This document shows, piece after piece, positions 29,971 through 31,307 of a stretch of DNA of 31,307 nucleotides (position 1 is the stretch's first letter; every line of letters starts with the position of its first letter). The DNA comes from Thermoplasmata archaeon (GTDB taxonomy: Archaea; Thermoplasmatota; Thermoplasmata; Lutacidiplasmatales; UBA184). The translations under genes were made by a program, and so were the position numbers. The stretch spans positions 1 through 31,307 of the forward strand of contig JASHUJ010000148.1 of assembly GCA_030040035.1 (NCBI GenBank), given 5' to 3'. Under the pieces are notes generated by a model that made no database searches, was not told the DNA's origin, and was given only the letters and a program-made list of their open reading frames with translations.

Positions 29971-31307
29971 GTGGCGCCGGGGAGGGCGACCGTCGAGCAC
30001 CCGCGGATCCGGCCCGGGGCACTGGAGGACCGACGCTACCAGGCGGACATCGCGCAGCGCGCGGTCGACCACAACACGCTCGTCGTGCTCCCGACCGGCC
30101 TCGGGAAGACGACGATCGCGCTGCGGGTGATGGCGGAGTTCCTCCTGCGCGAACCGACCCGGTCGATCCTCTTCCTCGCGCCCACGCGGCCGCTTGTCGT
30201 CCAGCACGCGCGCAGCGTCGCCGCCGCGCTCTTGGCGCCCGAGCCGCTCGTGCTGACGGGGGCGATCCCGCCGGACCGGCGGACCGCGCTGTTGCACCCG
30301 CCGCAGGTCGTCGTCGCGACGCCTCAGGTGATCGCGAACGACCTCGCCGAGGGGAACTTCCCGCTCGCCACCTTCTCGCTCGTCGTCTTTGACGAAGCCC
30401 ACCGGGCGGTCGGCGACTACCCGTACGTCGCGATCGGCGCGGCGAACCGGGCGGGCCCGGGCGCGCGGGTGCTCGCGATGACCGCCTCGCCGGGCGGTCG
30501 CCTTGACCGCATCCGGGAGGTCTGGGCGCACCTCGCCATCGAGCGGTTCGAGTACCGCACCGAACACGATCCGGATGTCGTTCCGTACATCCATGGAGTG
30601 GGGGTCGAGACGGTCCCCGTGCCGGTCCCGCCCGAGGTGCGACACCTGGCCGTCCTCCTCCGCGCCGCGGTCCAGCGGCAGGTCGACGTGCTGCGCGGGC
30701 TCGACCTCCTGCCGTCCGGCGAATCGGGACGCCGCGTGCTCCTCGACGTGGGGAACCGGCTCCACCGCATGATCGAATCCGAGCGGCGCGAATCGGGCAG
30801 CGCGTCCGGACTCGTCTGGAAGGCCGTGACGGCGCAGGCCGCGGCGATGAAGGGTTTGCACGCGCTCGAGCTGATCGAGAGCCAGGGGGTCGACGCACTG
30901 CGGGAGTACTTCCGCCGGCAGGAACCCGAGCCGGGACGACGCTGGACGCCGAGCGCGCGCGCCTTCCTTCAGGACCCGGACGTGGTGGAGGTCCGCCGAC
31001 GGCTCGAGGCGATGACGGTCGAACACCCCAAGATCGCGCGGACCGTCGCGATCGTCGCGGAGGAGATCGCGCGGACCCCCTCGGCCCGGGTGATCGTCTT
31101 CGCCCAGTACCGCGACACGGTCGACCGGCTCGTCGCGGAGCTCGCACGGCCGGCGGGGAGCGGGATCCGACCGGCGCGCTTCGTGGGCCAAGCGAGCCAC
31201 GGGGAGGACGAGGGCCTCTCCCAGCGGGAGCAGGTCGCGATCCTCGACCGGTTCCGGGCGGGCGAGGTCAACTGCCTCGTCGCGACCTCGGTCGCGGAGG
31301 AGGGGCT
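29971..31307 (+). CDS. hef: Hef/FANCM-type SF2 helicase, C-terminus cut by window edge
   Basis: DNA helicase of the archaeal Hef family, acting on stalled forks and branched DNA. The window holds about 445 residues; full Hef is typically 700-800 with an XPF-type nuclease after the helicase, which lies beyond the edge if present. Motif I is PTGLGKTT (41-48), DEAH box VVFDEAHRAVGD with DEAH at 141-144, motif III MTASPGG (170-176), a helical insertion (about 215-330) as in Hef/FANCM, then RVIVFAQYRDTVDRLVAEL and RFVGQASHGEDEGLSQREQ, the Hef signature, and VATSVAEEG at the cut. GTG 29971 is the only suitable upstream start in frame and lies 25 nt from the TATA element at 29943-29948. A CCACCG/CGGTGG dyad spans the start codon. 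Confidence 0.93.
   Translation, partial: MAPGRATVEHPRIRPGALEDRRYQADIAQRAVDHNTLVVLPTGLGKTTIALRVMAEFLLREPTRSILFLAPTRPLVVQHARSVAAALLAPEPLVLTGAIPPDRRTALLHPPQVVVATPQVIANDLAEGNFPLATFSLVVFDEAHRAVGDYPYVAIGAANRAGPGARVLAMTASPGGRLDRIREVWAHLAIERFEYRTEHDPDVVPYIHGVGVETVPVPVPPEVRHLAVLLRAAVQRQVDVLRGLDLLPSGESGRRVLLDVGNRLHRMIESERRESGSASGLVWKAVTAQAAAMKGLHALELIESQGVDALREYFRRQEPEPGRRWTPSARAFLQDPDVVEVRRRLEAMTVEHPKIARTVAIVAEEIARTPSARVIVFAQYRDTVDRLVAELARPAGSGIRPARFVGQASHGEDEGLSQREQVAILDRFRAGEVNCLVATSVAEEG

Noticed and set aside
29254..31200. A 648-codon minus-strand open frame across hef and the glycosyltransferase start
   Set aside because: It is antisense to clear SF2 helicase motifs on the plus strand and to the glycosyltransferase in another frame. 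Its translation is Arg/Pro/Asp-rich without any family motif. Long antisense frames are expected at this GC.
1..31307. CRISPR arrays, insertion sequences, integrases, phage or toxin-antitoxin genes
   Set aside because: No regularly spaced direct repeats, terminal inverted repeats, transposase motifs or phage proteins were seen. All large frames with coherent motifs belong to the genes listed.

Overview
The window is about 70% GC and reads as archaeal chromosome. Archaeal or euryarchaeal markers are type II GAPDH, archaeal-type ProRS and AsnRS, RNA polymerase subunit L, transcription factor S, Alba, a DUF373 membrane protein, Taw2 of wyosine synthesis and a Hef/FANCM-type helicase. Starts are often GTG, and many genes have a TATA-like element 25-31 nt before the start codon with no room for a leader, so leaderless transcription seems common. 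With the euryarchaeal gene set and the high GC this suggests an uncultured heterotrophic Thermoplasmatota-like lineage. That placement is an inference. Acyl-CoA dehydrogenase, glutamate dehydrogenase and an aldehyde dehydrogenase fit growth on organic substrates.

Layout. 1-6346: central metabolism (GAPDH, cut by the left edge; acyl-CoA dehydrogenase; ThiL; glutamate dehydrogenase; purine-type phosphoribosyltransferase) and DUF373. 6477-8839: a GNAT, ProRS and a two-helix membrane peptide. 8970-15006: four co-directional genes. These are two paralogous winged-helix/TPR proteins (only the second has an AAA-type NTPase domain), a UbiE-like methyltransferase and a fold-type I aminotransferase; the last three each have a TATA element that contains the stop codon of the gene before. 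15049-16703: a TrmB-type regulator coupled to Taw2. 16919-19097: a DUF1614/RDD membrane protein whose 3' end overlaps Alba on the other strand. 19220-20355: tRNA-Leu(GAG), then a zinc-ribbon coiled-coil protein 19 nt further on. 20369-22400: GNAT, methyltransferase and GNAT. 22388-25456: PurD, TFS and AsnRS on the minus strand. 25575-26534: RpoL and the tRNA 2'-phosphotransferase KptA. 26544-29921: a zinc-ribbon surface protein, aldehyde dehydrogenase and a membrane glycosyltransferase. 29971-end: Hef helicase, cut by the right edge.

Most genes are housekeeping or information processing. I see no CRISPR array, insertion sequence, integrase or phage gene and no intergenic stretch above 300 bases. 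The least ordinary features are the ATPase-less/ATPase-bearing TPR pair, stop codons built into downstream TATA boxes, one TATA element placed symmetrically between two divergent genes, inverted repeats in divergent promoter regions, and the Alba/RDD antisense tail overlap. I found no convincing complete new defence or biosynthetic system. The TPR/NTPase pair is the best candidate for an undescribed signalling module.
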